DNA of 64,000 bases from Nocardiopsis potens DSM 45234 (lineage in GTDB: Bacteria > Actinomycetota > Actinomycetes > Streptosporangiales > Streptosporangiaceae): assembly GCF_000341105.1 (NCBI RefSeq), contig NZ_ANBB01000035.1, positions 1 through 64,000 on the forward strand, written 5' to 3'. Made by a program: the position numbers and the translations under genes. This document shows positions 37,085-46,572 of the stretch, one piece after another; within the stretch, counting starts at the first letter, position 1; each line of letters starts with the position of its first letter. The notes beneath the pieces were generated by a model. That model was given only the letters and a program-made list of their open reading frames with translations. It made no database searches and had not been told where the DNA came from.

Positions 37085-38677
37085 TCAGCCGGAGGCGAGC
37101 AGGCGCCGGATCGCCTCAAGGTCGCCGGCGGCCCGGGACCGGGTCTCCTCGGCCCGTTCCAGGTAGGCCCGCCACTCGTCGGCGGCCTTCTCCACCCGGG
37201 TGCGGAGCCGGGCGCCCTCGGCCTCCGCGGACGTGCGGACCTCGTCGTCCTTCTTCCGCTCGGAGAGGTGGAGCAGCCCGCCGACCAGGAACCCGCCGAC
37301 GGCGAAGGCCCACAGCGACATCTCGCCGGAGAGCAGTGCGCCCACCGCGAAGACGGCGCCGCCGGCCGCGATCGCGATCGGCAGCATCCGGGACCCGCCG
37401 GGCCCGTCGTACGCCTCCACCGCGCGCCGCTCGCCCGCGGCCAGCTCCCCCTGGTCCGCCCCCTGCGCGCCGATCCGCACCGAGACGCCCCCGCTCTGCG
37501 CGGCGGCCCGGTCCGGCAGCGGCCCCCGGACCTGCTCCGCGCAGCGCTCGGCGGCGGCGCGCAGCTCCGGGGCGAGCAGCCGGCGGGCGAACACGGCGCC
37601 CGCCGGCGAGGCGTCCGCATCGGTGCAGATCTCCACCAGCAGCTCGGCGGCGGGGTCGGTCACCGCGTCCCAGGCCGGGACCTCGACGTCGGCGGAGGCG
37701 TCGCCGCTGCTCTCCACCACGGCGCGCAGCTGCGCGGCCCGGCGGACCAGCGGGGCCTCCTCCCGGCTCCCCTCCTCGACCAGCAGGCGCAGCACCCGCT
37801 CGGCCTCGGCGAGCTCGGCCGGGGCGTCGGGGACCTCGTCTCCGCCGTCCGGCGGTGCGGCCTCCAGGCGGGACCGGATGGCGGCGAGCCGCGCGGCGGC
37901 GGTGAAGAGCCCGTCCAGCGGCTCGGCCGGGGAGACCCCGGACGGCGGCTTCGGCGCCGCCGCGTTCCGGCCGACCCGGCGCAGCACCTCCTCGGCCGCG
38001 GACTCGGAGGCCTCCCGCCCCTCCTCCCCGTCGCGCAGCCGCTCCTCGGAGACGGCCAGCGCGCGCTCGGCGGCGGTCTCCCCGAACCGGCCCTCGACGG
38101 CCAGGAGCAGCAGCACCCGCTGGTAGGCGGTGACCTGCTCGGGCAGTGAGGGCAGCACGCCGGGCAGGATCCACGCGGCCAGGCCGGGCGCCGCCTCCGG
38201 CGCCTTCACCGCCGCGGCCAGCAGCGCGAACACCCCCGCCCGCAGCGGGTCGCGGTCGGCGCCCTCGGAGAAGTGCCGCTGCGCCCCCGCGACGTCGCCG
38301 GAGAGCAGCGCGTCCAGGCCGCGGGCGCACGGCGCCAGCCAGTAGCCGGCGGGGTCGGGGAGGTCGTCGAGGGGCGGCTCGGCGCCGTCCAGCATGCCCA
38401 GCACCCGGTGCCGGACCAGTGCGCACGGGGTGAACAGGGCCAGCCGCTCGCGCACGTCGCTGAGTTCGACGAAGGCGTCGAAGGAGGCGGAGATGCGGTC
38501 GATCCGCTGCTCCAGGGTGCCCCGGATGTGCTTGAGCTCGGAGTTGAGCCGCCGCCGGGCGCTGCTCAGCTCGGCGTTGAGCTCCCGGATCGCCTCGTTC
38601 TGCGCGCGGTCGCTGGCGGCCCCGCCCCAGGAGTTGTCCCCGGAGAAGAGCCCCGGGTCGATCAGCCTGTCCTGCAC
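37085..38677 (-). CDS. Large coiled-coil membrane protein of unknown function
   Basis: This 530-residue protein starts at GTG 38677 with GGAAGGGGAT upstream. The N-terminus has a heptad-like helical region (NEAIRELNAELSSARRRLNS onward, about residues 25-70). A long alpha-helical, leucine/alanine/glutamate-rich middle follows that resembles helical repeats. A pair of membrane helices lies at about 434-478 (MLPIAIAAGGAVFAVGALL and WAFAVGGFLVGGLLHL). A charged coiled-coil tail ends the protein. No enzymatic motif was found. It is convergent with the SLOG-like gene and separated from it by a palindromic terminator. Confidence 0.7.
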   Translation of the reverse strand: MQDRLIDPGLFSGDNSWGGAASDRAQNEAIRELNAELSSARRRLNSELKHIRGTLEQRIDRISASFDAFVELSDVRERLALFTPCALVRHRVLGMLDGAEPPLDDLPDPAGYWLAPCARGLDALLSGDVAGAQRHFSEGADRDPLRAGVFALLAAAVKAPEAAPGLAAWILPGVLPSLPEQVTAYQRVLLLLAVEGRFGETAAERALAVSEERLRDGEEGREASESAAEEVLRRVGRNAAAPKPPSGVSPAEPLDGLFTAAARLAAIRSRLEAAPPDGGDEVPDAPAELAEAERVLRLLVEEGSREEAPLVRRAAQLRAVVESSGDASADVEVPAWDAVTDPAAELLVEICTDADASPAGAVFARRLLAPELRAAAERCAEQVRGPLPDRAAAQSGGVSVRIGAQGADQGELAAGERRAVEAYDGPGGSRMLPIAIAAGGAVFAVGALLSGEMSLWAFAVGGFLVGGLLHLSERKKDDEVRTSAEAEGARLRTRVEKAADEWRAYLERAEETRSRAAGDLEAIRRLLASG

Positions 38678-38798
38678 GCGATCCCCTTCCCGGCGGTGCA
38701 CCGTCCTCCGACTGGGACGCCGCGGGCGGGGGGTCGGTTCCGGGGTGCGGCAAGATAGAGGGGCCACCGACAGCCCTTCGCCAGCAAGGAGAGCCGCC

Positions 38799-39512
38799 AT
38801 CAGCCGCCTGGTCTTGTGGAATGTCGACCCCACCCTCGTCGACGCCGCGCAGGTCACGCGCGCCGCCTATGCCGAGGCGTTCGAGAGGGTCACCGGGGTG
38901 CCGCTGGTCTACCTCGCCCCGACGGCGGGGCGCACCGACTCCGAGATCTTCTTCGAGTTCTTCGCCCGCAACGACGTGGACGGCGAACCCGGCGAGGAGC
39001 CGCTCGCGGCCTACCTGGACGCGCTGGCCGAGGGCTTCGCCCGGCGGCGGGACCAGCTCACCGCGCGCGGGCGGGCGGCCCAGGGCGCGCGGGAGGCGCT
39101 GGCCGCGGTCGCAGCCATGGACGACACCGTGCAGACGGTGGTCACCGGCACGATCATGCCCAACGCGGTGGCCAAGCTCGCCGCGTTCGGCCTGGACGCC
39201 CACCTCGACCTGGCCATCGGCGGCTTCGGCTCCGAGCACTACCCCAAGGCCAGCCTGATCCAGTTCACCCGGATGCGGGCGGGGGAGGCCAAGGGCGCGG
39301 CCTTCCCCGAGGAGTCCACCGTCTATATCACCGACTCGGTGCGCGACGTGGAGGCCGCGGTGATCGGCCGGGCCGCGCCGATCGCGGTGCTCAGCGGGTC
39401 GGCCACCGAGTCGCAGCTGCGCGCCGCCGGGGCCGGCCAGGTGCTGCCCGACCTCACCGACCCCCAGGCGGTGGTGAGCGCGGTCCGCCGGGCCACCGCC
39501 CTCCCCGGCTGA
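38799..39512 (+). CDS. HAD-superfamily protein with altered nucleophile motif
   Basis: About 237 residues. The first HAD motif reads LVLWNVDPTLVD: the usual nucleophile aspartate is asparagine and the DGT glycine is proline. Motif II (QTVVTGTIMPNAVAKLAAFGL) and motif IV (VYITDSVRDVEAA) are kept. Related actinomycete proteins have WDxDHTL at the first motif, so this copy may be inactive or differently used. No ATG/GTG lies at the expected start. AAGGAGAG precedes an ATC codon at 38799 with ideal spacing, while TTG 38814 is the nearest common start. The start position is therefore uncertain. Confidence 0.72.
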   Translation: MSRLVLWNVDPTLVDAAQVTRAAYAEAFERVTGVPLVYLAPTAGRTDSEIFFEFFARNDVDGEPGEEPLAAYLDALAEGFARRRDQLTARGRAAQGAREALAAVAAMDDTVQTVVTGTIMPNAVAKLAAFGLDAHLDLAIGGFGSEHYPKASLIQFTRMRAGEAKGAAFPEESTVYITDSVRDVEAAVIGRAAPIAVLSGSATESQLRAAGAGQVLPDLTDPQAVVSAVRRATALPG

Positions 39513-40058
39513 CCCTCCCCCAGCCCTCCCCGGCGCCGGTTCCGGTGCCGGGAGCGCGGCGTGCGCGGGGGAATCGATGCGGAGGGCGGCGGTGGCGGAG
39601 GGGATCGGGTATGAAGGAGGGGAACCCGCCCTCCCCGAACCCCTGTCCGGAAGCGGACGGCCGCGCCGGGGCACTGGCCCCTTCCGGTGCGGCGCCGTAG
39701 CGTCCTGAGTGGGCCCTCCTGTGCCGAGCTGCGTTCTTCCAGCTGAAACGTGGGGTTACGTAACGTTAACGGCTATGAAGGTGTCGAGTGGGGTGAACCC
39801 GTGTTAATCGGAGTAGCCTGTCTCAAGGCGAAGGCCGGACAAGGGCGTCCGGCCGATACGGCCACGACCTGTGCGCACAGGCACCCCGTGCGGGGCCGTG
39901 CCGCCTCCGCGGGTGACCGCTGGGCGGTACGGCGCCGCCGGCGGTAACAGAACTTCACAAGTCACATCACCCGATGATCCACGTGACGAGGCGTGGCGCC
40001 GGCCGGCGGGCCGGAACCACGGCGACCCCCGACGACTCACAAAGGAGTGAGATCGAAC
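39513..40058. promoter_or_regulatory. Long promoter/leader region of the glutamate dehydrogenase gene
   Basis: This 546-bp gap has no supported gene. An AT-richer core at 39740-39830 contains the 10-bp palindrome GTTACGTAAC (39755-39764), followed by GTTAAC, and GAAAC six bases upstream, a spacing reminiscent of nitrogen-regulator (GlnR) boxes. TAGCCT at 39814 is a possible -10. The ribosome site AAAGGAGTGAG sits just before the ATG at 40059. Confidence 0.45.
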
Positions 40059-43000
40059 ATGCCCGCCCAGCCTGACGCCGTTCAGGACCGACTGGTGAGC
40101 GAATCAATCGCGGAATGGACCGAGCGGAGCGGGAGCGCCCCCGACGGCGCCGACCCCGCCGAGCGGATCGGCGCCGCCGGCGGCCCCGAGAGCGCCGAGC
40201 GCTTCCTCAAGCTCTACTACCGCCACGTCGCCCCCGAGGAACTCAAGGAGCGGACCGCCTCCGGCGTCTGCGGCCCCGCGCTGGCGCACCGCGCCTTCGC
40301 CGAGGAGCGGCAGCAGGGTCGTGCCAAGGTCCGCGTGTTCAACCCCACCTCGGCCGAGGACGGCTGGGACAGCGGCGCCACCGTCGCCCAGATCGTCACC
40401 GACGACGCCCCCTTCCTCGTCGGGTCGGTCACCATGGAGCTGACCCGGCTGGGCATCGGCGTCCGCCTGGTGGTCCACCCCCAGCTGCGGGTCTCCCGCG
40501 ACCTGAACGGCCGCCTCCTGGAGGTCGAGCCGGAGGACGACGGCGAGGGCCTGCTGCCGATCGCCGAGTCCTGGATGCACCTGGAGCTGGACCGCCAGAC
40601 CGACCCCGCGATGCTCAAGCAGCTCGCCTCCGACCTGGAGCGGGTCCTCGGCGACGTGCGCGAGGTCGACGAGGACAAGGGCAAGATGCGCGCCCGCGCC
40701 ACGGCGCTGGCCGAGGAGGTCGCCTCCTCCGTACCGGTGCTCGCCAAGGGCGGCGTGCCGGCCCGGGAGATCGGCGAGAGCGAGGAGTTCCTCCGCTGGG
40801 CCGCCGACGGCCACTTCTACTTCATGGGCTACCGCGAGTACGACCTGGTCACCGACGCGGAGGGCAACGAGGCCCTCAAGCCCCGCGCCGGCAGCGGCCT
40901 GGGCATCCTGCGGATGGACGCGCACGTCTCGGAGAGCTTCGCGGCGCTGCCGCCCGCGGTCCGGGCCAAGGCGCGCGAGCCGCACGTCCTGGTGCTCACC
41001 AAGGCCAACTCGCGGGCCACCGTGCACCGCCCGCGCTACCTGGACTACATCGGCGTCAAGGAGTTCAACGCCGAGGGCGAGATCGTCGGCGAGCGCCGCT
41101 TCCTGGGCCTGTTCACCCACGAGGCGGTCACCAGCAGCATCAAGCAGATCCCGATCCTCCGCCGCAAGCTGGCCGAGGTGCTCGACCTGGCCGGCTTCGA
41201 CCCCGAGTCCTACGACGGCAAGGACCTCACCGAGGTGCTGGAGGGCTTCCCGCGCGAGGAGCTGTTCCAGACCTCGGTGGAGGAGCTGCACCGGGTCGTG
41301 ATGGGCGTGCTGCGGCTGCGCGAGCGGCGCGGCACCCGGCTGTTCATGCGCCGCGACGTGTACGGCCGGTACATGTCCTGCCTCATCTACATGCCGCGCG
41401 ACCGGTACAACACCAAGGTCCGGATGGAGGTGCAGCGGGTCCTCGGCGAGGCGTTCGCCGGCGCCACCCTGGACCACAGCGTGATGGTCGGCTCGGCGCC
41501 GCTGGCCCGGCTCTACATCATCGTCCGCGCCCCGCGCGAGTCGGCGCTGCCCGAGGTGGACCACGCCGAGCTGGAGGCCGAGATCGTCCGCGCCTCCCGC
41601 TCCTGGGACGACGACCTGCTGGTCGAGCTCGCCGAGCGGTTCGGCGCCGACGAGGCCGCCGACGTGATGCGCGAGTTCGGCACCGCGCTGCCCGAGGGGT
41701 ACAAGGTCGACACCGACCCGCGCACCGCGGTCGACGACATCTCCCGGATCTCCGCGCTCGGCGAGGACGAGCTCGCGGTCAACCTGCACCGCAAGGGCGA
41801 CGGCGACGGCCCCTGGCACCTCAAGCTGTACCGGCGCGGCGCGCCGGTCTCGCTCTCCCGGGTGCTCCCGCTGCTGGAGAACATGGGCGTCGAGGTGGTC
41901 GACGAGCGCCCCTACGGCATCACCGGCCCGGGGGCGCGGCGCGGGGGCGAGGCCCGCGCCTGGGTCTACGACTTCGGCCTGGCGCCGCTGGACGGCGCGG
42001 TCGAGACCGAGCCGAACCGGCTCAAGTTCCTCTTCGAGGACGCCTTCACCGCGCTGTGGGAGGGCCGCGGCGAGTCCGACGGCTTCAACGCGCTGGTGCT
42101 CAACGGCGGCCTGGACTGGCGCCAGCTCACCGTGCTCCGCGCCTATGCCAAGTACCTGCGCCAGACCGGCAGCACCTTCACCCCCGCCTACATGGCCGAT
42201 GTGCTGGTCTCCAACGTGCGCATCGCGAGCCTGCTGGTGAAGCTCTTCGAGTCGCGCTTCACGCCGCACTCCGACGCCGGCCGGGCCGAGCGCTCCGAGG
42301 GCATCACCGAGGAGATCCGCGGCGAGCTGGACCAGGTCGCCAGCCTGGACTCAGACCGCATCCTGCGCTCCTTCCTGGCCGCGATCGAGGCCACCCTGCG
42401 CACCAACCACTTCCAGACCGACGCGGCCGGGCTGCGCAAGCCCTACCTCACGCTCAAGCTGGACCCGCAGGCCATCCCGGACCTGCCGGACCCGCGGCCC
42501 AGATTCGAGATGTTCGTGTACTCGCCCCGGGTGGAGGGCGTGCACCTGCGCTTCGGCCCGGTCGCCCGCGGCGGCCTGCGCTGGTCGGACCGGCCGGAGG
42601 ACTTCCGCACCGAGATCCTCGGCCTGGTCAAGGCGCAGATGGTGAAGAACTCGGTGATCGTGCCGAACGGCGCCAAGGGCGGCTTCGTCTGCAAGCGGCT
42701 GCCCGCCGGCGGCGACCGGGACGCGGTGATGGCCGAGGTCGTGGAGTGCTACCAGCAGTTCATCAGCGGCCTGCTGGACGTCACCGACAACCTCGTCGGC
42801 GGCACCGTGGAGCACCCCGATGACGTGGTCCGGCACGACGGCGACGACTACTACCTGGTGGTCGCCGCGGACAAGGGCACCGCGACCTTCTCCGACACCG
42901 CCAACGCCATCGCCAAGCGGCGCGGATTCTGGCTCGGCGACGCCTTCGCCTCCGGCGGCTCGGTCGGCTACGACCACAAGGCCATGGGCATCACCGCCCG

Positions 43001-44969
43001 CGGCGCCTGGGAGTCGGTCAAGTACCACTTCCGGGAGATGGGCACCGACGTGCAGAGCGAGGAGTTCACCGCGGTCGGCGTCGGCGACATGTCCGGCGAC
43101 GTGTTCGGCAACGGCATGCTGCTCTCCGAGCACATCCGGCTGGTGGCCGCCTTCGACCACCGGCACGTCTTCATCGACCCCGACCCGGACGCGGCGGTCT
43201 CCTACGCCGAGCGGCGCCGCCTGTTCGAGCTGCCCCGCAGCTCCTGGGCGGACTACGACGAGAAGCTCGTCTCCGCGGGCGGCGGGGTCTTCCCGCGGAC
43301 CGCGAAGTCGATCCCGGTCACCCCGCAGATCCGGGCCGCGCTGGGCATGCCGGACGACGTCACCGCGGTGACGCCGTTCGAGCTCATCCAGCACATCCTG
43401 CGCGCCCCGGTGGACCTGCTGTGGAACGGCGGCATCGGCACCTACGTCAAGTCGTCGGTGGAGACCGACGCCTCGGTCGGCGACAAGGCCAACGACCCGG
43501 TCCGGGTCAACGGCTCCGAGCTGCGCTGCAAGGTGGTCGGCGAGGGCGGCAACCTCGGCCTGACCCAGTTGGGCCGGATCGAGTACGCGCTGGCCGGCGG
43601 CCGGGTGAACACCGACTTCATCGACAACTCCGCCGGGGTGGACACCTCCGACCACGAGGTGAACATCAAGATCATGCTGGACCGCGAGGTCCGCGCCGGC
43701 CGGCTCTCCCAGTCCGACCGGGACGAGCTGTTCCTGGGGATGACCGACGAGGTCGCCGAGCTGGTCCTGGACGACAACTACGCGCAGAACGTGGTGCTGG
43801 CCGCGGCCCGCAAGCAGACCAACGAGATGCTGCACGTCCACTCGCGCTACATGCGCAGGCTGGAGCGCGACGGCGACCTGGACCGCAAGCTGGAATTCCT
43901 GCCGGACGAGAAGGCCATCGCGGCCCGCCGCTCCAGCGGCCAGGGGCTGACCGGCCCGGAGTTCGCCACCCTCATCGCGTACACCAAGATCACGCTGAAG
44001 GACGCGGTCGCCGAGAGCGACCTGCCGGGCGACCCCTACCTGCGGTCCACCCTGACCGAGTACTTCCCCACGGCGCTGCGCGAGCGCTACGCCGACGCCA
44101 TGCCCGAGCACCCGCTGGCCCGGGAGATCATCACCAACCGGGTCGTCAACGACATGGTGAACCGGTCCGGCTCCACGTTCGCCTTCCGGATGAACGAGGA
44201 GCTGGGCGCGGGCCCGGCCGACATCGCCCGGGCCTACCTGGTGGCGATGGACGTCTTCGGGCTGCGCGGCTTCTGGTCGGCGGTGGAGGAGCTGGACCAC
44301 GTCATCGACGTCGACACCCAGCTGCAGATGCTGCTGGAGGCGCGCAAGCTCACCGAGCGCTGCACCCGCTGGCTGCTGCGCAACCGCCCGGGCCGGTTCG
44401 GCATCGGCGAGGAGGTCGCCTACTTCGCCGAGGGCGCCGCGGAGATCGTGCCGCAGCTGCCCGAGCTGCTGGAGGGCCGCGACCTGGCCGCCTACCAGGA
44501 GCGCCGGGACGCCCTCAAGGGGCGCGGGGTGCCCGCCGAGCTCGCCGAGCGGGTCGCCGGGATGGTCCCGGCCTACTCGGTGTTCGACCTGGTCTCGGTC
44601 GCCGACCAGACCGGCCGGCCGCTGCGCAAGGCCGCCGAGGTCTACTTCGACCTGGCCGACCGGCTGCAGATCAGCCGGCTGCGGGAGCGCATCATCGCGC
44701 TGCCGCGGGACGACCGGTGGGCCACCATGGCCCGCTCGGCGGTCCGCGACGACCTGTACGCCACGCACGCCGAGCTCACCCGGGACGTGCTCCGCTCCGG
44801 CGGGGCCGAGGAGTCGGCCGAGTCGCTGTCGGCGCACTGGGCCGAGCAGAACCTGGAGTCGGTCAAGCGGGCCGGGGAGACCACCTCGGAGATCTGGGAG
44901 ACCGAGCGGTTCGACCTGGCCACGCTCTCCGTGGCGCTGCGCTCCATCCGCTCGCTGACCGGGGAGTGA
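40059..44969 (+). CDS. gdhB: NAD-specific glutamate dehydrogenase, large (about 180 kDa) type
   Basis: This 1636-residue enzyme belongs to the large NAD-glutamate dehydrogenase class found in streptomycetes and mycobacteria. A long N-terminal regulatory part (about 1-700) carries ACT-like segments. The catalytic domain follows, with GPVARGGLRWSDRPEDFRTE and VPNGAKGGFVCKRLP, and the nucleotide-binding region with CKVVGEGGNLGLTQLGRIEYAL. A helical C-terminal domain of about 500 residues ends the protein. It converts glutamate to 2-oxoglutarate and ammonia, mainly catabolic. It complements P5C dehydrogenase at 29898. Length is as expected. Confidence 0.96.
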   Translation: MPAQPDAVQDRLVSESIAEWTERSGSAPDGADPAERIGAAGGPESAERFLKLYYRHVAPEELKERTASGVCGPALAHRAFAEERQQGRAKVRVFNPTSAEDGWDSGATVAQIVTDDAPFLVGSVTMELTRLGIGVRLVVHPQLRVSRDLNGRLLEVEPEDDGEGLLPIAESWMHLELDRQTDPAMLKQLASDLERVLGDVREVDEDKGKMRARATALAEEVASSVPVLAKGGVPAREIGESEEFLRWAADGHFYFMGYREYDLVTDAEGNEALKPRAGSGLGILRMDAHVSESFAALPPAVRAKAREPHVLVLTKANSRATVHRPRYLDYIGVKEFNAEGEIVGERRFLGLFTHEAVTSSIKQIPILRRKLAEVLDLAGFDPESYDGKDLTEVLEGFPREELFQTSVEELHRVVMGVLRLRERRGTRLFMRRDVYGRYMSCLIYMPRDRYNTKVRMEVQRVLGEAFAGATLDHSVMVGSAPLARLYIIVRAPRESALPEVDHAELEAEIVRASRSWDDDLLVELAERFGADEAADVMREFGTALPEGYKVDTDPRTAVDDISRISALGEDELAVNLHRKGDGDGPWHLKLYRRGAPVSLSRVLPLLENMGVEVVDERPYGITGPGARRGGEARAWVYDFGLAPLDGAVETEPNRLKFLFEDAFTALWEGRGESDGFNALVLNGGLDWRQLTVLRAYAKYLRQTGSTFTPAYMADVLVSNVRIASLLVKLFESRFTPHSDAGRAERSEGITEEIRGELDQVASLDSDRILRSFLAAIEATLRTNHFQTDAAGLRKPYLTLKLDPQAIPDLPDPRPRFEMFVYSPRVEGVHLRFGPVARGGLRWSDRPEDFRTEILGLVKAQMVKNSVIVPNGAKGGFVCKRLPAGGDRDAVMAEVVECYQQFISGLLDVTDNLVGGTVEHPDDVVRHDGDDYYLVVAADKGTATFSDTANAIAKRRGFWLGDAFASGGSVGYDHKAMGITARGAWESVKYHFREMGTDVQSEEFTAVGVGDMSGDVFGNGMLLSEHIRLVAAFDHRHVFIDPDPDAAVSYAERRRLFELPRSSWADYDEKLVSAGGGVFPRTAKSIPVTPQIRAALGMPDDVTAVTPFELIQHILRAPVDLLWNGGIGTYVKSSVETDASVGDKANDPVRVNGSELRCKVVGEGGNLGLTQLGRIEYALAGGRVNTDFIDNSAGVDTSDHEVNIKIMLDREVRAGRLSQSDRDELFLGMTDEVAELVLDDNYAQNVVLAAARKQTNEMLHVHSRYMRRLERDGDLDRKLEFLPDEKAIAARRSSGQGLTGPEFATLIAYTKITLKDAVAESDLPGDPYLRSTLTEYFPTALRERYADAMPEHPLAREIITNRVVNDMVNRSGSTFAFRMNEELGAGPADIARAYLVAMDVFGLRGFWSAVEELDHVIDVDTQLQMLLEARKLTERCTRWLLRNRPGRFGIGEEVAYFAEGAAEIVPQLPELLEGRDLAAYQERRDALKGRGVPAELAERVAGMVPAYSVFDLVSVADQTGRPLRKAAEVYFDLADRLQISRLRERIIALPRDDRWATMARSAVRDDLYATHAELTRDVLRSGGAEESAESLSAHWAEQNLESVKRAGETTSEIWETERFDLATLSVALRSIRSLTGE

Positions 44970-44991
44970 CCCGGACGACCGGACACCGGTG

Positions 44992-45023
44992 ACCGGGGCC
45001 GGCCCGCGCGGGCCGGCCCCGGT
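44992..45023 (+). terminator. Terminator palindrome after the glutamate dehydrogenase gene
   Basis: A perfect 32-base palindrome (16-base arm ACCGGGGCCGGCCCGC and its complement) lies 22 bp behind the stop. Confidence 0.7.
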
Positions 45024-45030
45024 CCCGCTC

Positions 45031-45082
45031 CTCCGCCGCCGTGCGCTCCGCCTCCGAGAGGGCGGGGCGCACGGCGGCGGAG
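45031..45082 (+). terminator. Second strong hairpin upstream of prfB
   Basis: CTCCGCCGCCGTGCGC (45031-45046) pairs perfectly with 45067-45082 over 16 bp, with a 20-base loop. It lies 7 bp after the previous palindrome and 43 bp before the prfB start, so it may be a tandem terminator or part of the prfB leader. Confidence 0.6.
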
Positions 45083-45125
45083 CCGCTCTCCGCGAGCACG
45101 GCGCGGACGCCCTAGACTTGGGTCC

Positions 45126-46244
45126 GTGGCAGACGTAGACCCCGCAGAGAAGCTCAAGGAACTCGCCTCGACGCTGGCGAGCGTCGAGGCCGTGCTCGAC
45201 CTGGACGCCAAGAACACCGAGATCGCCGAACTGCGCGAGCAGTCTGCCGACCCCGAGCTCTGGAACGACCAGGCGCGGGCGCAGTCGGTCACCCGGCGGC
45301 TGTCGGACCTGGAGTCCACCGTCAACAAGGTGACCTCCATCGGGCAGCGCCTGGAGGACCTGGGCGTCCTCTACGAGCTGGCCGAGGCGGAGGAGGACGC
45401 GGACACCCGGGCCGAGGCCGACCGCGACCTGGAGGCGCTCCGCGCCGACATCGGCGAGCTGGAGGTCCGCACCCTGCTGAACGGCCCCTACGACGCACGC
45501 GAAGCGCTGGTCACGGTGAACGCGCAGGCCGGCGGGGTGGACGCGGCGGACTGGGCGCAGATGCTGCAGCGGATGTACCTGCGCTGGGCCGAGAAGCACG
45601 GCTACTCCACCGAGGTCTACGAGACCTCCTACGCCGAAGAGGCCGGCATCAAGTCGACCACCTTCGCGGTCAAGGCGGCCTACGCCTACGGCACGCTCCG
45701 CGGCGAGCACGGCACGCACCGGTTGGTCCGGATCTCCCCGTTCGACAACCAGAACCGGCGGCAGACCTCGTTCGCCGGCATCGACGTCGTCCCGGTGGTG
45801 GAGCAGAGCGACCACATCGACATCGACGACGGCGACCTGCGGGTCGACGTGTACCGCTCCTCCGGCCCCGGCGGCCAGGGCGTGAACACCACCGACTCGG
45901 CGGTGCGCATCACCCACCTGCCCACCGGCATCGTGGTCTCCTGCCAGAACGAGCGCTCGCAGCTGCAGAACAAGGCCACCGCGATGGGCATGCTCCAGGC
46001 CAAGCTGCTGGAGCGCAAGCGCCAGGAGGAGCGGGCCGAGCTGGACGAGCTGCGCGGCGAGGGCACCAGCAGCTGGGGCACCCAGATCCGCAACTACGTG
46101 CTCCACCCGTACCAGAGCGTCAAGGACACCCGCACCGGGATGGAGACGGGGAACACGGCCGGCGTCCTGGAGGGCGACATCGACGGGTTCATCGACGCCG
46201 AGATCCGCTGGATGCGCAGTGCAGAAGGGGCTTCCGGGGAGTAG
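45126..46244 (+). CDS. prfB: Peptide chain release factor 2
   Basis: This 372-residue RF2 reads UGA/UAA stop codons. The stop-recognition tripeptide is SPF (residues 204-206, in RISPFDNQ) and the catalytic GGQ is at 249-251 in [15 protein letters not shown]. The frame is continuous from GTG 45126: the programmed frameshift with an early UGA seen in many bacterial prfB genes is absent, as usual for actinobacteria. prfB upstream of ftsE-ftsX-smpB-ssrA is a conserved actinobacterial arrangement. Confidence 0.97.
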   Translation: MADVDPAEKLKELASTLASVEAVLDLDAKNTEIAELREQSADPELWNDQARAQSVTRRLSDLESTVNKVTSIGQRLEDLGVLYELAEAEEDADTRAEADRDLEALRADIGELEVRTLLNGPYDAREALVTVNAQAGGVDAADWAQMLQRMYLRWAEKHGYSTEVYETSYAEEAGIKSTTFAVKAAYAYGTLRGEHGTHRLVRISPFDNQNRRQTSFAGIDVVPVVEQSDHIDIDDGDLRVDVYRSSGPGGQGVNTTDSAVRITHLPTGIVVSCQNERSQLQNKATAMGMLQAKLLERKRQEERAELDELRGEGTSSWGTQIRNYVLHPYQSVKDTRTGMETGNTAGVLEGDIDGFIDAEIRWMRSAEGASGE

Positions 46245-46572
46245 TCGGGGGTAGCAGCGGCGGCCCGGGGACGAGGCTCGCGATACGTTACCGTTATGTT
46301 CGGTTGACAGTTCCGATATGCTCGTTTCTGCTGCCCGGTCGACGGGCGGCCGTGGCCGATGCGGCAGGTGGGCCAGGCGGGAGCCGGGTGCAGACCCGCT
46401 CTCCGCCGGATCGCCCCGCCCCGGCGGCGGGGCCCGGGGTCCGTATCTTCAAGGACATTCCGGGTTGCGATCGCCTCTACACTGTCGTTTGGCCCCGTGG
46501 CCGGTACTGCCCTGAGCGGAAGCGCTGTGTCCGCCTGGGTGCCCCTACCTTCGAGAACCTTGTGATGCACCT
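46245..46572. other. Intergenic region between prfB and ftsE
   Basis: These 328 bp hold no supported gene. An AT-richer piece at 46285-46330 (CGATACGTTACCGTTATGTTC and following TTGACAG) suits a promoter. The ftsE GTG lacks a good ribosome site, so leaderless or coupled initiation from a closer promoter such as TACACT at 46478 is possible. Confidence 0.4.

Noticed and set aside
31858-38677. Prophage or integrative element
   Set aside because: No integrase, phage structural gene, tRNA attachment site or flanking direct repeats were seen. The evidence supports only small-scale transfer.
45126-45300. Programmed +1 frameshift in prfB
   Set aside because: The reading frame is continuous from the GTG start through the GGQ motif, with no in-frame UGA or slippery CUU-UGA.
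46285-46330. GTTACCGTTATG upstream of ftsE as an MtrA binding site
   Set aside because: Two imperfect direct repeats are not enough, and I cannot recall the consensus for this lineage well enough to support the call.
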